Notes: a model not told the origin generated them from the letters alone. DNA of 64,000 nucleotides from Devosia limi DSM 17137 (GCF_900128975.1 NZ_FQVC01000010.1:1-64000), one strand, 5' to 3'. Shown: positions 8,309-16,990, numbered from the stretch's first letter. Numbers and translations: made by a program.

Positions 8309-9841
8309 ATGACCCACACCCCGATTGCCATTCCCTCCCGGGCGCCGACCCCCATTCCCGGCGCTGTCGGACTCGGCCATGCGCCGGTTCTGGAAACGCT
8401 CGACGGCCAGGCCGTTGCGGTCGATGCGGCGTTCATTCGAAGCCTTGAGGGCGTGTGCACGGAAGTGTCCACTGATAGCGATGATCTGGTGGAGTGGAGC
8501 CGCGACTGGTGGCCACTGGGCATGGTCTGGGCCATGTCCGGGCGGGTGGCACGCCTGCCGGCGGTCGTGGTGCGTCCCCATTCGATCGAGGAAGTGTCCG
8601 CCGTCATGCGCTTGGCCCACGAGGCCCGCATTCCCGTCACCGTGGCTGGCGGTCGCAGTGGCGTGCTCGGCAATTCGCTGCCGGTCTTTGGTGGCGTAGT
8701 GCTGGACCTGACCAAGCTGTCCGGCATTACCGACCTACGCGTCGACGATCTGACCGTCGATGTGCTGGCCGGCACCTTTGGCGACACGTTTGAGGCCGCG
8801 CTGCAGGCGCATGGCCATACCGCTGGCCATTGGCCGCAGTCGATTGCCCTGTCCACCATCGGTGGTTGGATTGCCTGCTCGGGCGCTGGACAAATGTCGA
8901 CGCGCTACGGCACCATGGCCGACATTACCCGCGGTGTTACGGCCGTGCTCGCCGACGGGCGGGTGATCGAAACTAGCGAATATTCCCATTCGGCGACTGG
9001 CCCCGACATGACGCAGCTGTTTGTGGGCTCCGAGGGGACGTTGGGCGTTATCGTCTCGGCGCGCCTGAATATTCACAAATGCGCGCCCTATCGGGAAAGC
9101 GCGGCCTGGGCCTTTGACAGCTTCGCCGCCGGCGTCGAGGCGATCAAGCGCTTCTCCCACCGCGGCGCTCGTCCCGCTGTGGTGCGGCTCTATGATGCCA
9201 CCGAAGCGCGGCGCAACTTTGATACCAGCGACCAGCATATCCTGTTGGTACACGACGAGGGCGACCCTGCAATTGTTGCTGGCATCATGGCGGTGGTTCG
9301 CTCGGAATGTGACGGCCAAAGCATGGGCACGGAACTAGTCGACCGCTGGCTTGCCAACCGCAATAGCGTGCACGCGCTCGATGATCTGATCGTTGATCGT
9401 GCGCCCGACACCATGGAAATCACCGCGCCGTGGTCGCAGGTGAGCAAAATCTACCGTGAGACGACCGCTGCCATGGCTGCGGTGCAGGGTACGCGGACGG
9501 CAACGGCCCATATTTCGCACGCCTATCCGGGCGGTGCCGGGCTCTACTTCATGTTTGGTGGCCGGCCGGAACTGGAAGATCGTCCGCGGTGGTACCGTGA
9601 AGTTTGGAATGCGGGGGCCCGCACCGTCCTCGCCAATGGCGGCAATCTGAGCCATCACCACGGTGTCGGTCTTGGCCGCGCCCGCTTCATGCGCGAAGCC
9701 ATGGGCACCGGGCTCGATGTGCTGGCGGACGTCAAGCGGGGCCTTGACCCGCACGGGATTCTCAACCCGGGCAAGCTCGGGCTGGATAGTCCGTTTGGGC
9801 CCACGCCGCAGTGGCAGGACAAGGCGCCCAGCCGCAAATGA
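8309..9841 (+). CDS. FAD-binding oxidase, alkyldihydroxyacetone-phosphate synthase-like
   Basis: I placed the start at 8309 because GATAGGAA lies just upstream. An ATG at 8285 is in frame but overlaps the glpD-like gene. The 510-residue protein is a vanillyl-alcohol-oxidase-fold flavoprotein: FAD domain about 65-260 ('PVTVAGGRSGVLG', 'STIGGWIACSGAGQMSTRYG', 'GSEGTLGVI') and cap domain about 270-500. Two features match alkyl-DHAP synthase rather than glycolate oxidase: 'HISHAYPGGAGLYFMF' and 'LANGGNLSHHHGVGLG'. That enzyme swaps an acyl group on DHAP for a fatty alcohol without net oxidation. D-lactate or glycolate oxidase remains an alternative. It sits between the GlpD-like enzyme and a glycerol-kinase-like protein. 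Confidence 0.8.
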   Translation: MTHTPIAIPSRAPTPIPGAVGLGHAPVLETLDGQAVAVDAAFIRSLEGVCTEVSTDSDDLVEWSRDWWPLGMVWAMSGRVARLPAVVVRPHSIEEVSAVMRLAHEARIPVTVAGGRSGVLGNSLPVFGGVVLDLTKLSGITDLRVDDLTVDVLAGTFGDTFEAALQAHGHTAGHWPQSIALSTIGGWIACSGAGQMSTRYGTMADITRGVTAVLADGRVIETSEYSHSATGPDMTQLFVGSEGTLGVIVSARLNIHKCAPYRESAAWAFDSFAAGVEAIKRFSHRGARPAVVRLYDATEARRNFDTSDQHILLVHDEGDPAIVAGIMAVVRSECDGQSMGTELVDRWLANRNSVHALDDLIVDRAPDTMEITAPWSQVSKIYRETTAAMAAVQGTRTATAHISHAYPGGAGLYFMFGGRPELEDRPRWYREVWNAGARTVLANGGNLSHHHGVGLGRARFMREAMGTGLDVLADVKRGLDPHGILNPGKLGLDSPFGPTPQWQDKAPSRK

Positions 9842-11295
9842 GGCAGCCAAGCCGCCCCATTCTGGTCCTTGATCTGGGCACCACCAGCCTCCGTTGCAGC
9901 ATCGTCAGTGCTACGGGCGCGGTGCTGGCGATGCGCCGTACCCATCTGCCGCAGTTGCGCGACGATCTGGGCCTGGCATGGGACGGCGATCTATTAGCAG
10001 CACGCGTGCTGGAGGAGGTGCGCCTGCTCGCTGCCGAATGGCAGCCACAGGGGATTGCCATTGCCAATCAGCGCGCCACGGCGTTGATCTGGGATGCTCA
10101 TGGCAGCGCGGTGCAAGGCCCGGTTCTCAGCTGGTCCGATGGCCGCACGCGCGAGCAGGACCGTCGGCTGCGCGCCTTGAGTGCCGATTTTATCCCCGGC
10201 CTGTCGGCCAGCAAATGGCGCTGGCTGCTCGACAGATGCGATGCTGATCGCAGTCGCTCCCGCGCCGGGCTGCTACGGGCCGGCACGCTCGACAGCTGGC
10301 TGGTCTGGGTGTTGAGCGAGGGGCAAAGTCACGTCACCGACCACGTCAATGCATCCCATACCGGGCTGTTCGACACTGCCGTGCTGGACTGGAATTACCC
10401 GCTCGCCACGGCACTGGGTTTGGAGCCTTCGCTGCTGGCTGTGCCGGTACCCTGCACACAGATTGGCGCCAATGCCACCGCTATCGCTGACCACTTGCCG
10501 ATTCTAGCGGTGATCGGCGACCAACAGGCGTCGCTGGTCGGGCAGGGTTGCGACACAACAGGCTCGGCCAAAATCACCTTTGGTACCTCCGCCGTACTCA
10601 ATGTCATTCTCGGCGAGCAGCCGCTGGCGCAGCATTCGCGCTCGGCCTTCGGCAATGTCGCGTTGAGCAGCGATGCGGGCGTGCTCTATGGTGCCGAAGC
10701 GGCGGTAATGTCCGCCGGTAGCTCGATTGAGTGGATGATCCGCCTCGGCATTATCCCGACGGCTGAGGCTATCGATGGCCTCGTTGATCCGACGCAGCGT
10801 AGCAGCGCCACCTATGTGGCGGCGCTGGACGGGTTAGGTGTGCCACATTGGCTGCCGCACGCCCGAGGCGCGTTTTTTGGCCTCTCAGCCGGCTCCGGCG
10901 CTGAAGAAATGGTGCGAGCCGTGCTCGATGGCATTGCCGCTGGGGCTGCCGATATCGTCGAACAGCTTGAATCCGCCTGCGGCTTGCCGCTGACGGATAT
11001 CAGCATCGATGGTGGCCTGGCCAAGAGTGCGGCCTTTACGGTAATTCTGGCGGCAACGCTGGGCCGGCCGTTGCGCCTGTCCCAAGTGGCTGAAGCCACC
11101 ACCCATGGTGCGGCGCGCCTGGCTTTTCGCGGGCTGGGCCACGACATGCCCGCCCGGCCCGACCACGACGGGGGGCGACTAGTGGCGCCGGACAGAACCC
11201 TGCCGGCAGACCGCGACGCTTGGGGGGATGCGGTCGACCTTGTGATTGAGCATCACCGCCGCAGCAAACTCAGAACAACACAAAGGAATGCGTAA
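9838..11295 (+). CDS. FGGY-family carbohydrate kinase, glycerol-kinase-like
   Basis: The start at 9838 overlaps the preceding stop (ATGA), which I prefer to an upstream in-frame ATG at 9811. The 485-residue protein has the FGGY N-domain phosphate-binding loop 'LVLDLGTTSLRCSIV' (about 9-23), the catalytic-base region 'SWSDGRTREQD', a second phosphate loop 'ITFGTSAVLNV', and the C-domain adenosine motif 'DGGLAKSAAFTVILAATLGRPL' (about 390). FGGY kinases phosphorylate polyols and sugars. With a GlpD-like dehydrogenase two genes away, a glycerol-like or alkyl-glycerol substrate is plausible. It overlaps the next start by one base (TAATG). Confidence 0.85.
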   Translation: MRQPSRPILVLDLGTTSLRCSIVSATGAVLAMRRTHLPQLRDDLGLAWDGDLLAARVLEEVRLLAAEWQPQGIAIANQRATALIWDAHGSAVQGPVLSWSDGRTREQDRRLRALSADFIPGLSASKWRWLLDRCDADRSRSRAGLLRAGTLDSWLVWVLSEGQSHVTDHVNASHTGLFDTAVLDWNYPLATALGLEPSLLAVPVPCTQIGANATAIADHLPILAVIGDQQASLVGQGCDTTGSAKITFGTSAVLNVILGEQPLAQHSRSAFGNVALSSDAGVLYGAEAAVMSAGSSIEWMIRLGIIPTAEAIDGLVDPTQRSSATYVAALDGLGVPHWLPHARGAFFGLSAGSGAEEMVRAVLDGIAAGAADIVEQLESACGLPLTDISIDGGLAKSAAFTVILAATLGRPLRLSQVAEATTHGAARLAFRGLGHDMPARPDHDGGRLVAPDRTLPADRDAWGDAVDLVIEHHRRSKLRTTQRNA

Positions 11296-12686
11296 TGGAA
11301 CGCTATGACACGTCACTGACGAATGGCCGCGTTGCCACGCTGGGAGGCACCAGCGTGCTGGTGCTGTCCAGCCCGTTCACCGGCCAACCGGATCGTGAAA
11401 CGGTCCATGGCAACGCCGCCGATGTTGCGTCAGCGGTCGCGTCTGCGCGGCAGGCGCTGAGCGGCTGGGCGCAGAGCTCCAGCGCTGAGCGAACTAAGGT
11501 GCTCACCGATCTGGCCGATGCGATTGCCGCGCGGAGCGAGCAGTTTGCGCTGGCCATCACCGCCGAAGTGGGGACGCCGGAAAAGATCGCGGTTGCCGTG
11601 CAGGTTGGCCTGCCGGTACGCGTGTTGCGCGGCTTTGCCGAAGATGTCGAGCAGGCAATGGCCGCCGAGATTATCGGCAATTCAACGGTCACTCATCGGC
11701 CGCTCGGCGTGGTGGCGGCGATTACGCCGTGGAACTATCCGCTGCATCAGGCCATGGCCAAGATTGGCGCGGCACTCGCGGCGGGCTGCACCATTGTGCT
11801 CAAGCCCAGCGAACTGGTGCCCCACACCAATGCGATCATGATGGACGCGCTGGCCGAAGCGGTGCCGACCGGAGTGGTCAATGTGGTGCCCGGCGATGCC
11901 GGCACCGGTGCAGCGCTCGTCGCTCATGACGGCGTGGACGCCGTGTCGTTCACCGGATCGGTGGCTGGCGGGCGGGCTGTTGGCGAAGCGGCGGCTCGGG
12001 CCCTCAAGCCCTGCTTCCTTGAACTGGGTGGCAAATCGGTCGGGGTTATTCTCGCTGATGCGGATCTAGACAAGGCCCTGAAGTCCATCGTCAATGGCGG
12101 CTTGTTGAATTCGGGACAGACCTGCAACGCGCTGACCCGCATTCTGGTGTCCAGCGCGCAATTGCCCGAGGTCAAGGCTAAGCTGGCAGATTTGGTGGAG
12201 CGCATGACATCGCGGCTGGGGCCGTTGATCTCCCAATCCCAGTTTGACCGGGTGCAGGGTTTTATCCAGCGCGCCGCGGACGAGGCGAGCCTAACCTGCC
12301 TGGCGGGCGGGACCGGGCGCCCAGAGGGCGTAACCAAGGGGCACTTTGCCCGTCCAACCGCTTTCGTCGCTACGGACCCAGCGGTTGAACTGGTGCTTGA
12401 GGAGGTGTTCGGCCCGGTGCTGGTGCTGCAGGCCTATGACACCGATGAACAGCTGATCGAGCTGGCCAACGGCACCGGCTATGGCATTGCCGCGGCGATC
12501 TGGGGCGAAGACCAGCAGCGGGTCGCGGCGATTGCGGGGCAGCTGCGAGCTGGCCAGATCGACATCAATGGCGGGGCGTTCAATCCCCGGGCTCCATTCG
12601 GCGGCTTTGGCCTGTCGGGGAGTAGCCGCGAGATGGGAATTTACGGCATCCGTGAATTCCAGCGCCCGGTATCGGTACAGGTTTAG
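11295..12686 (+). CDS. NAD(P)-dependent aldehyde dehydrogenase
   Basis: The 463-residue protein is a standard ALDH-superfamily chain. Visible are 'ITPWNYPLHQAMAKIGAALAAGCTIVLKPSE' in two parts (NAD-binding and catalytic Asn region, about 135-175), 'FTGSVAGGRAVG', the general-base glutamate in 'LELGGKSVGVI', and the nucleophile cysteine in 'NSGQTCNALTRI'. The C-terminal 'FGPVLVLQAYD' and 'FGGFGLSGSSREMG' are also family marks. It oxidises an aldehyde to an acid, which the NDP-forming synthetase at the head of the operon could turn into a CoA thioester. The start overlaps the kinase stop by one base. Confidence 0.9.
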   Translation: MERYDTSLTNGRVATLGGTSVLVLSSPFTGQPDRETVHGNAADVASAVASARQALSGWAQSSSAERTKVLTDLADAIAARSEQFALAITAEVGTPEKIAVAVQVGLPVRVLRGFAEDVEQAMAAEIIGNSTVTHRPLGVVAAITPWNYPLHQAMAKIGAALAAGCTIVLKPSELVPHTNAIMMDALAEAVPTGVVNVVPGDAGTGAALVAHDGVDAVSFTGSVAGGRAVGEAAARALKPCFLELGGKSVGVILADADLDKALKSIVNGGLLNSGQTCNALTRILVSSAQLPEVKAKLADLVERMTSRLGPLISQSQFDRVQGFIQRAADEASLTCLAGGTGRPEGVTKGHFARPTAFVATDPAVELVLEEVFGPVLVLQAYDTDEQLIELANGTGYGIAAAIWGEDQQRVAAIAGQLRAGQIDINGGAFNPRAPFGGFGLSGSSREMGIYGIREFQRPVSVQV

Positions 12687-12695
12687 GAGGCTGTC

Positions 12696-13496
12696 ATGGC
12701 TGCAACAAACTGCCTGCTGGAGACGGTTGCCGATGGGGTGGCGCAACTGACGCTCAATCGCCCCGAAGCGATGAACACCATGACCCCGGAATTTCTGGAG
12801 CAGGTGCTGGAGACGCTGGAAGCTGTGGCTGTCGATCCCGACGTCCGCGTCCTGATCCTGACCGGGGCAGGGCGGGCTTTCTGTGCCGGTGGTGATTTGA
12901 AGCGTGGCCCCGGTGGCGCTGTTGCCGGCCCGCCGCCGCTCACCGCGCAGACCCGCCGATTGCGGACCTTCATGCGCACCTCGCAGTTGCTGCGGGACAT
13001 GCCCAAGGTGACAATTGCCGCGATCAATGGCGCCTGTGCCGGTGCCGGCCTGTCGTGGGCCTGCGCCTGCGACCTGCGCTATGCCGCCCGTACCGCCCGT
13101 TTCGCCACGGGGTTCCGCAATGCCGGGCTGCCGGGCGATTTCGGCGGCACCTGGCTGCTGCCGCGCATCGTCGGCGCTGGGCGGGCGCGCGAATTGTATT
13201 TGCGCTCGCAACCCATCGATGCGGTCCGCGCACTCGAGATTGGGCTGGTCTCCGGCATCGAGGATGGTGAGCAACTGCTGCCGGCGGTGCTGGCGATTGC
13301 CAGCGATATTGCCAACGCAGCGCCGCTGGCGGTGCCGCTGATCAAGCGCAACCTCAATGATGCTGACGAGATCGGCTTTGCCGAAGCGCTGGATCGTGAA
13401 GCCGCGCGCCACAGCCTGCTGGTGGCGAGCGATGACGGCACCGAGGCCGCGCTGGCATTTACTGAAAAGCGTCAACCCAACTGGAGCGGAAAATGA
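12696..13496 (+). CDS. Enoyl-CoA hydratase/isomerase family protein
   Basis: The 266-residue crotonase-fold protein shows the oxyanion-hole segments 'GRAFCAGGDLKR' (about 63-74) and 'NGACAGAGLSWACACDLRYA' (about 109-128). At the positions where classical hydratases carry two catalytic glutamates, the local sequence reads 'RNAGLPGDFGGTWLLPR', so the first glutamate is not evident and the second is Asp. A function other than simple hydration (isomerase, hydrolase) is therefore possible. AGGAGG stands seven bases before the ATG. It overlaps a second crotonase gene by four bases, and both follow the aldehyde dehydrogenase, so they likely process the CoA ester. Confidence 0.85.
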   Translation: MAATNCLLETVADGVAQLTLNRPEAMNTMTPEFLEQVLETLEAVAVDPDVRVLILTGAGRAFCAGGDLKRGPGGAVAGPPPLTAQTRRLRTFMRTSQLLRDMPKVTIAAINGACAGAGLSWACACDLRYAARTARFATGFRNAGLPGDFGGTWLLPRIVGAGRARELYLRSQPIDAVRALEIGLVSGIEDGEQLLPAVLAIASDIANAAPLAVPLIKRNLNDADEIGFAEALDREAARHSLLVASDDGTEAALAFTEKRQPNWSGK

Positions 13497-14251
13497 GTGT
13501 TGATCTGAGCTGGAATGACGCTGGTACGGTGGCCACGGTCTGTCTGAACCGTCCAGAAGCCCTCAATGCCATGAACTATGAGGCGCTGACCGGCGTGGCA
13601 TCGGCGTTTCAGCAGGCCGATGCCGCAGGCGCACGCATCATCGTGTTGCGGGGCGCCGGGCGCTCGTTTTGTGCTGGAGCGGATCGCAAGCAATATCCCG
13701 GCTTCAGCACGGCCGAGACCGATGAAGGACTTGCCCAGCATGCCATTGAAATCGGAGCCTCGGTAAAGCGCGCGCTGTCCGGCACCAATGCGCTGACCAT
13801 TGCCCAGTTGCACGGCCATGTGGTGGGGGGCGGACTGGTTATGGCGATGTGCTGCGACATGCGGTTTGTCGCCGAAGATGCAAGCCTGTCGCTGCCAGAG
13901 CTGAAGCTGGCGCTGCCGCTGGGCTGGGGTGCACTCTACAGGCTCATCGAGCTGGTTGGCACCACGCGCGCCTGGTCGATGCTGGCAGAGTTCGAAGTGC
14001 TGTCGGGCCTTGATGCGGTGAAGGCCGGATTGTGCTCGTCAGCATTCGCCCCGGAGGCACTGGCGGCTGCGGTGGCCCAGCGGGTTGAAGCGTTGATGGA
14101 AATCGACCCGGAAGCCCTTTTCCTGACCAAGCGTCAGTTCCGTGCAATTGCCGGGCGGGCATCTTTCGGCAATCTCGACGATATCGACGGCGCGCTTTTG
14201 CTTGGCCCCCTGCGCGGGTTGAATGTAAGACAGAAATTCACGGGCCTCTGA
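13493..14251 (+). CDS. Enoyl-CoA hydratase/isomerase family protein (second copy type)
   Basis: The 252-residue crotonase-family protein begins with an ATGA overlap. It has the oxyanion loops 'GRSFCAGADRKQ' and 'HGHVVGGGLVMAMCCDMRF'. Unlike its neighbour it keeps a glutamate in 'SLPELKLALPLGWGALYRL', at the position of the first catalytic Glu of hydratases. The two crotonases differ substantially, so they probably catalyse different steps, for example hydration and then isomerisation or thioester hydrolysis. It is the last enzyme gene before the regulator. Confidence 0.85.
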   Translation: MSVDLSWNDAGTVATVCLNRPEALNAMNYEALTGVASAFQQADAAGARIIVLRGAGRSFCAGADRKQYPGFSTAETDEGLAQHAIEIGASVKRALSGTNALTIAQLHGHVVGGGLVMAMCCDMRFVAEDASLSLPELKLALPLGWGALYRLIELVGTTRAWSMLAEFEVLSGLDAVKAGLCSSAFAPEALAAAVAQRVEALMEIDPEALFLTKRQFRAIAGRASFGNLDDIDGALLLGPLRGLNVRQKFTGL

Positions 14252-14270
14252 CGCGAAGACGGGACAAGCA

Positions 14271-14861
14271 ATGACGACGGCTACGGGTAAGAAAACAAGT
14301 CGGAACGACCCTGCTGAGACGATCGAGAAGGTCGAGGATGCGGTGCTCGAAATGCTGCACGATCAGGGCGTGCTTGCCGGTATCAATCTCAACGAAGTCG
14401 CCAAGCTGGCGGGAGTCAGCCGCAGTCTTGTCTATCATCATTTCGGTTCGCGCCGCGGGCTGCTGCGCTCCGCGCTCAAGCGCGAACTCGAATCCAAGCG
14501 CGTGCAAACGCGCACCCCGTCCGAGCCGATGAAGCTGGGCGCCCGCGTCGTCCACGCGCTGCGCTCCCTACTGGTGGGCGGCTCGTCCCTCAAGCTGACC
14601 ACCTTGCTGCACCTGGATGGCTCCAAGTCACCGCGCCTGATGCCCAATGCGGAAACTACCCTGCTGCAGTTGGAACGCGACCAGGCACTTGGTCTAGTAG
14701 GCGAGACCAAGGACTTGCCGGCGCTGCATGCTAGTTATGCCGCATCGGTCTACGGCTACGCGCTGTTCCGCGAGATCTTTGCGCGGGATCTGGGTATTGA
14801 GGTCGCCGAACTCGATGAGCGCGTGGCCAAACAATTTGAGCATCTCTACAATAACGCCTGA
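14271..14861 (+). CDS. TetR/AcrR-family transcriptional regulator
   Basis: This 196-residue protein has an N-terminal TetR helix-turn-helix (about 22-70): 'INLNEVAKLAGVSRSLVYHHFGSRRGLL'. A helical ligand-binding domain fills the rest. It lies 19 bases after the second crotonase on the same strand, so it is probably in the operon and autoregulated. The tandem palindromes at 557-592 upstream of the first gene are a good candidate operator, since TetR dimers bind 15-bp-type palindromes, often in pairs. The ligand is probably a pathway intermediate such as a CoA ester. No palindrome is visible directly before this gene. Confidence 0.85.
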   Translation: MTTATGKKTSRNDPAETIEKVEDAVLEMLHDQGVLAGINLNEVAKLAGVSRSLVYHHFGSRRGLLRSALKRELESKRVQTRTPSEPMKLGARVVHALRSLLVGGSSLKLTTLLHLDGSKSPRLMPNAETTLLQLERDQALGLVGETKDLPALHASYAASVYGYALFREIFARDLGIEVAELDERVAKQFEHLYNNA

Positions 14862-14900
14862 ACTCGAAATTGCCGAGGTAACGTTGGCAGAGCTGACCAA

Positions 14901-14929
14901 GTGTGGCCGCACCGTCTGCGCGGCCACAC
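14901..14929 (+). terminator. GC-rich hairpin after the TetR gene
   Basis: GTGTGGCCGC (14901-14910) and GCGGCCACAC (14920-14929) make a perfect 10-bp stem with a 9-base loop. No T run follows, so it may end or protect the mRNA rather than act as a classical intrinsic terminator. It lies 40 bases after the last stop codon of the first operon. Confidence 0.45.
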
Positions 14930-15403
14930 GATTTGGAAATGTAGCCTAGTTAGCGGGCGGATCGAACAGCAACGGATTAAGCTTTGTTCGCCCTGACGCG
15001 TTTGCCGAGCCTGATGTGGAGTCCGACCACTTGAATCCATGCTGGGCTATGACGGTTCCTGTGAGCGCTTTGAGTCGTGTGTCGCCAGCGACATCGGGCA
15101 GAGAACCTGTTTGCAAACTCAAGGAGTGATGCCGCATCGCTACCCAATGCGATCGATGCGCTCACGCCATCTTTTCAGTAACCTACATTCGCCACAACGA
15201 TCGATCATCTCTTCATGATCAAATGAGTCCTGACCCTATTGCACATACGAATGCACATGTTCAACGGCGGAGAAAAAAGCATCCGCCTTTCTCGATTTCG
15301 ACCTAGAAACAGTCGTTAAGCAACCCACCCCCTCTCATCGAAGGAGCAGCAACCCCTCACCTCTGTCGATTTGCCGGGGGCACATCAGGGCATACCCTGC
15401 GGT
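14930..15403. other. Non-coding stretch between the first cassette and the resolvase
   Basis: No convincing gene was found. Short minus-strand frames (for example 14946-15137) have no recognisable domain and may be relics of a mobile element. A small inverted repeat GATCAT-ctcttc-ATGATC lies near 15205-15222. The GC content is lower here than in the flanking operons, which fits the border of a transferred segment. Confidence 0.4.
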
Positions 15404-15438
15404 GATGTAACATGGATGTTCAGCCACCATGTAACATC
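15404..15438. promoter_or_regulatory. Probable res subsite of the adjacent serine resolvase
   Basis: GATGTAACATGG (15404-15415) and CCATGTAACATC (15427-15438) are 12-bp arms in inverted orientation with one mismatch, separated by 11 bp. This matches the layout of resolvase-binding subsites, which have 12-bp inverted motifs in a 28-35-bp unit, and it lies about 63 bp upstream of the resolvase start, as expected. Resolvase normally recombines here and represses its own promoter. Other subsites were not clearly identified. Confidence 0.55.
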
Positions 15439-15500
15439 TGGGTTGACGCCGACTATTTGTGACGTGCGAGCCTCGGGCCTAAACCTTGAGGTGACAACAC

Positions 15501-16061
15501 ATGACCCGCATCGGCTACGCCCGCGTCAGCAGCGCTGACCAAGGCCTTGATATTCAGACAGGCAAGCTAAAGGCTGAGGGGTGCGAAATCATCCGCTCGG
15601 AGAAGGTCTCGGGTGCCAGCAGGGTTGGGCGAACCGAACTGGCGACCATCATTGAGTTTCTCCGTCCCGGCGATGAGATGGTGGTCACCCGCCTCGACCG
15701 ACTGGGCCGCGATACGCGCGATGTGCTCAACGTCATCCACGACTGTGAGCAGCGCCAGGCATCGGTGATGGTGCTTGACCCACTGGTCTCAACGCGGGGA
15801 GAGATGGGGCACATTGTGCTGACCGTATTGGGGATGGTGGCGCAGATGGAGCGACGCTTCATCAAGGAACGACAACGCGAGGGTATTGAGCAGGCGAGGG
15901 CACAAGGCCGCTACAAGGGTGGCAAGCGCCGCCTGGATCGGGACCAAATCCGTCAACTAAGTCTGGGCGGTCTTACTAATTCGGCTATCGCCCAGCAGAT
16001 GGGGTGCTCCCGGATGCAAGTCTACCGCGTGCTGACTAAACACGATCCAATAGATTTGTAG
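15501..16061 (+). CDS. Serine recombinase (Tn3-type resolvase / DNA invertase family)
   Basis: The 186-residue protein starts MTRIGYARVSSADQ, with the nucleophile serine at residue 10 and Arg8. The active-site arginines lie in 'VVTRLDRLGRDTRDVL'. The long E-helix region follows ('MVAQMERRFIKERQREGIEQARAQGRYKG'), then a C-terminal helix-turn-helix (about 145-183, 'LTNSAIAQQMGCSRMQVYRVL'). This is a complete small serine recombinase. No Tn3-type transposase is adjacent, so it is a transposon relic or a free-standing resolvase. It sits in a scar between two catabolic cassettes, with an IS1182 fragment after it. Confidence 0.92.
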   Translation: MTRIGYARVSSADQGLDIQTGKLKAEGCEIIRSEKVSGASRVGRTELATIIEFLRPGDEMVVTRLDRLGRDTRDVLNVIHDCEQRQASVMVLDPLVSTRGEMGHIVLTVLGMVAQMERRFIKERQREGIEQARAQGRYKGGKRRLDRDQIRQLSLGGLTNSAIAQQMGCSRMQVYRVLTKHDPIDL

Positions 16062-16391
16062 CCCCGCGCCTGAAACATGGTGCAGTCGAGAAGACAGAGC
16101 TCCAATCGCCGTCCGTGGTGGGCACAAACCAGGTGTCCAAAGCGCCCAAGGTGTAGTCCTCATGCGAAAAATCGATGGACTGGCGACCAGCTAGGAAATC
16201 CCGGATGTCTTATCTTCCGCTCCCGCTGCAAATCCCATAGATTTTCCGTTGGCTCGATATATTTAAGTCGCTCGCCCTTTTACTCGAATATCATCGTCTC
16301 CAAGGCCACGGCGCGCGCAGCACGAACTGTCACCGACCAATTGGTGAAAGATCGGAGCTGCAGCATGCCGAGTCGCTTGGTGGCGGCATGT
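16062..16391. other. Spacer between resolvase and IS1182 remnant
   Basis: No gene, repeat or hairpin worth naming was seen in this stretch. The one plus-strand frame spanning it (16077-16445) has no recognisable domain and no ribosome binding site. Confidence 0.4.
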
Positions 16392-16892
16392 TTACCTGAA
16401 GAGCTCGCCAAAGCGAGCATTAGCGGCGACATATCGAGCCGCTAGGCTACCCCTGTTGGTGCCGAAGACGTGCTCGACGGTAAAGCGACCGGCAGCCATC
16501 GCTTCGGGGGTCGCATCGAGTCTACGCTGCATGGCACCGACCTGCTTCATGCTCCCATCGCCAGAGTTGGCGATGGTCTTGAAGTCGGTTATCAGCTTCC
16601 CGGTCAGCCACATCAGCTCGATATTGCGGCCCGCCTCGCGTTCAAGCTTCCGGCTCGAGGTCAGCTGATGAAGTATCCATAGACGTAGATGCTTGAGCAT
16701 GGTGCCAGGCCCGTAGCCGGGTCTGCCGGTCGATGCCGGCTGTACATGAGCGAATGTAAGTTCGGCCAGATCGAGTTCACCGACAAAGGCGTCGATGATG
16801 CGTACCGGCTCGTCCGGACCGACATAGTCTTTCCAGGCAGGCGGGCAAGAAACTCGCCAAAGATCGATCGGCAGCCTCGACAAACGTCCCAT
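16392..16892 (-). pseudogene. IS1182-family transposase, internally deleted
   Basis: The 166-residue frame begins MGRLSRLP and shows the IS1182 N-terminal block: 'VGELDLAELTFAHVQPASTGRPGYGPGTMLKHLRLW', 'SSRKLEREAGRNIELMWLTGKLITDFKTIA'. It then jumps at about residue 110 to 'RRLDATPEAMAAGRFTVEHVFGT', a C-terminal motif normally found about 250 residues later. The DDE core is therefore missing. Intact members run to 450-550 residues. The gene is dead, but it marks a past insertion upstream of the Dpp-type transporter operon. Confidence 0.75.
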
Positions 16893-16990
16893 CAGGCTCC
16901 TCCGAAGCGGGTCTCAGATCATAGCATAACCCACAGCCTCCACCCCATTGCAGCCGTTCGTGTGAATTCAACCGAGTCCTGAAGGCTGCC
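16392..16990 (-). mobile_element. IS1182-family element remnant
   Basis: The segment holds one truncated IS1182-type transposase frame and, at 16893-16990, what looks like its 5' non-coding end. No second end or target duplication was found. It is a relic, with internal sequence of the transposase lost. Confidence 0.55.

Noticed and set aside
12291-13475. Minus-strand frame of 394 codons opposite aldehyde dehydrogenase and crotonase
   Set aside because: It spans two real genes on the other strand, has no ribosome site and no recognisable motif; a codon-bias shadow.
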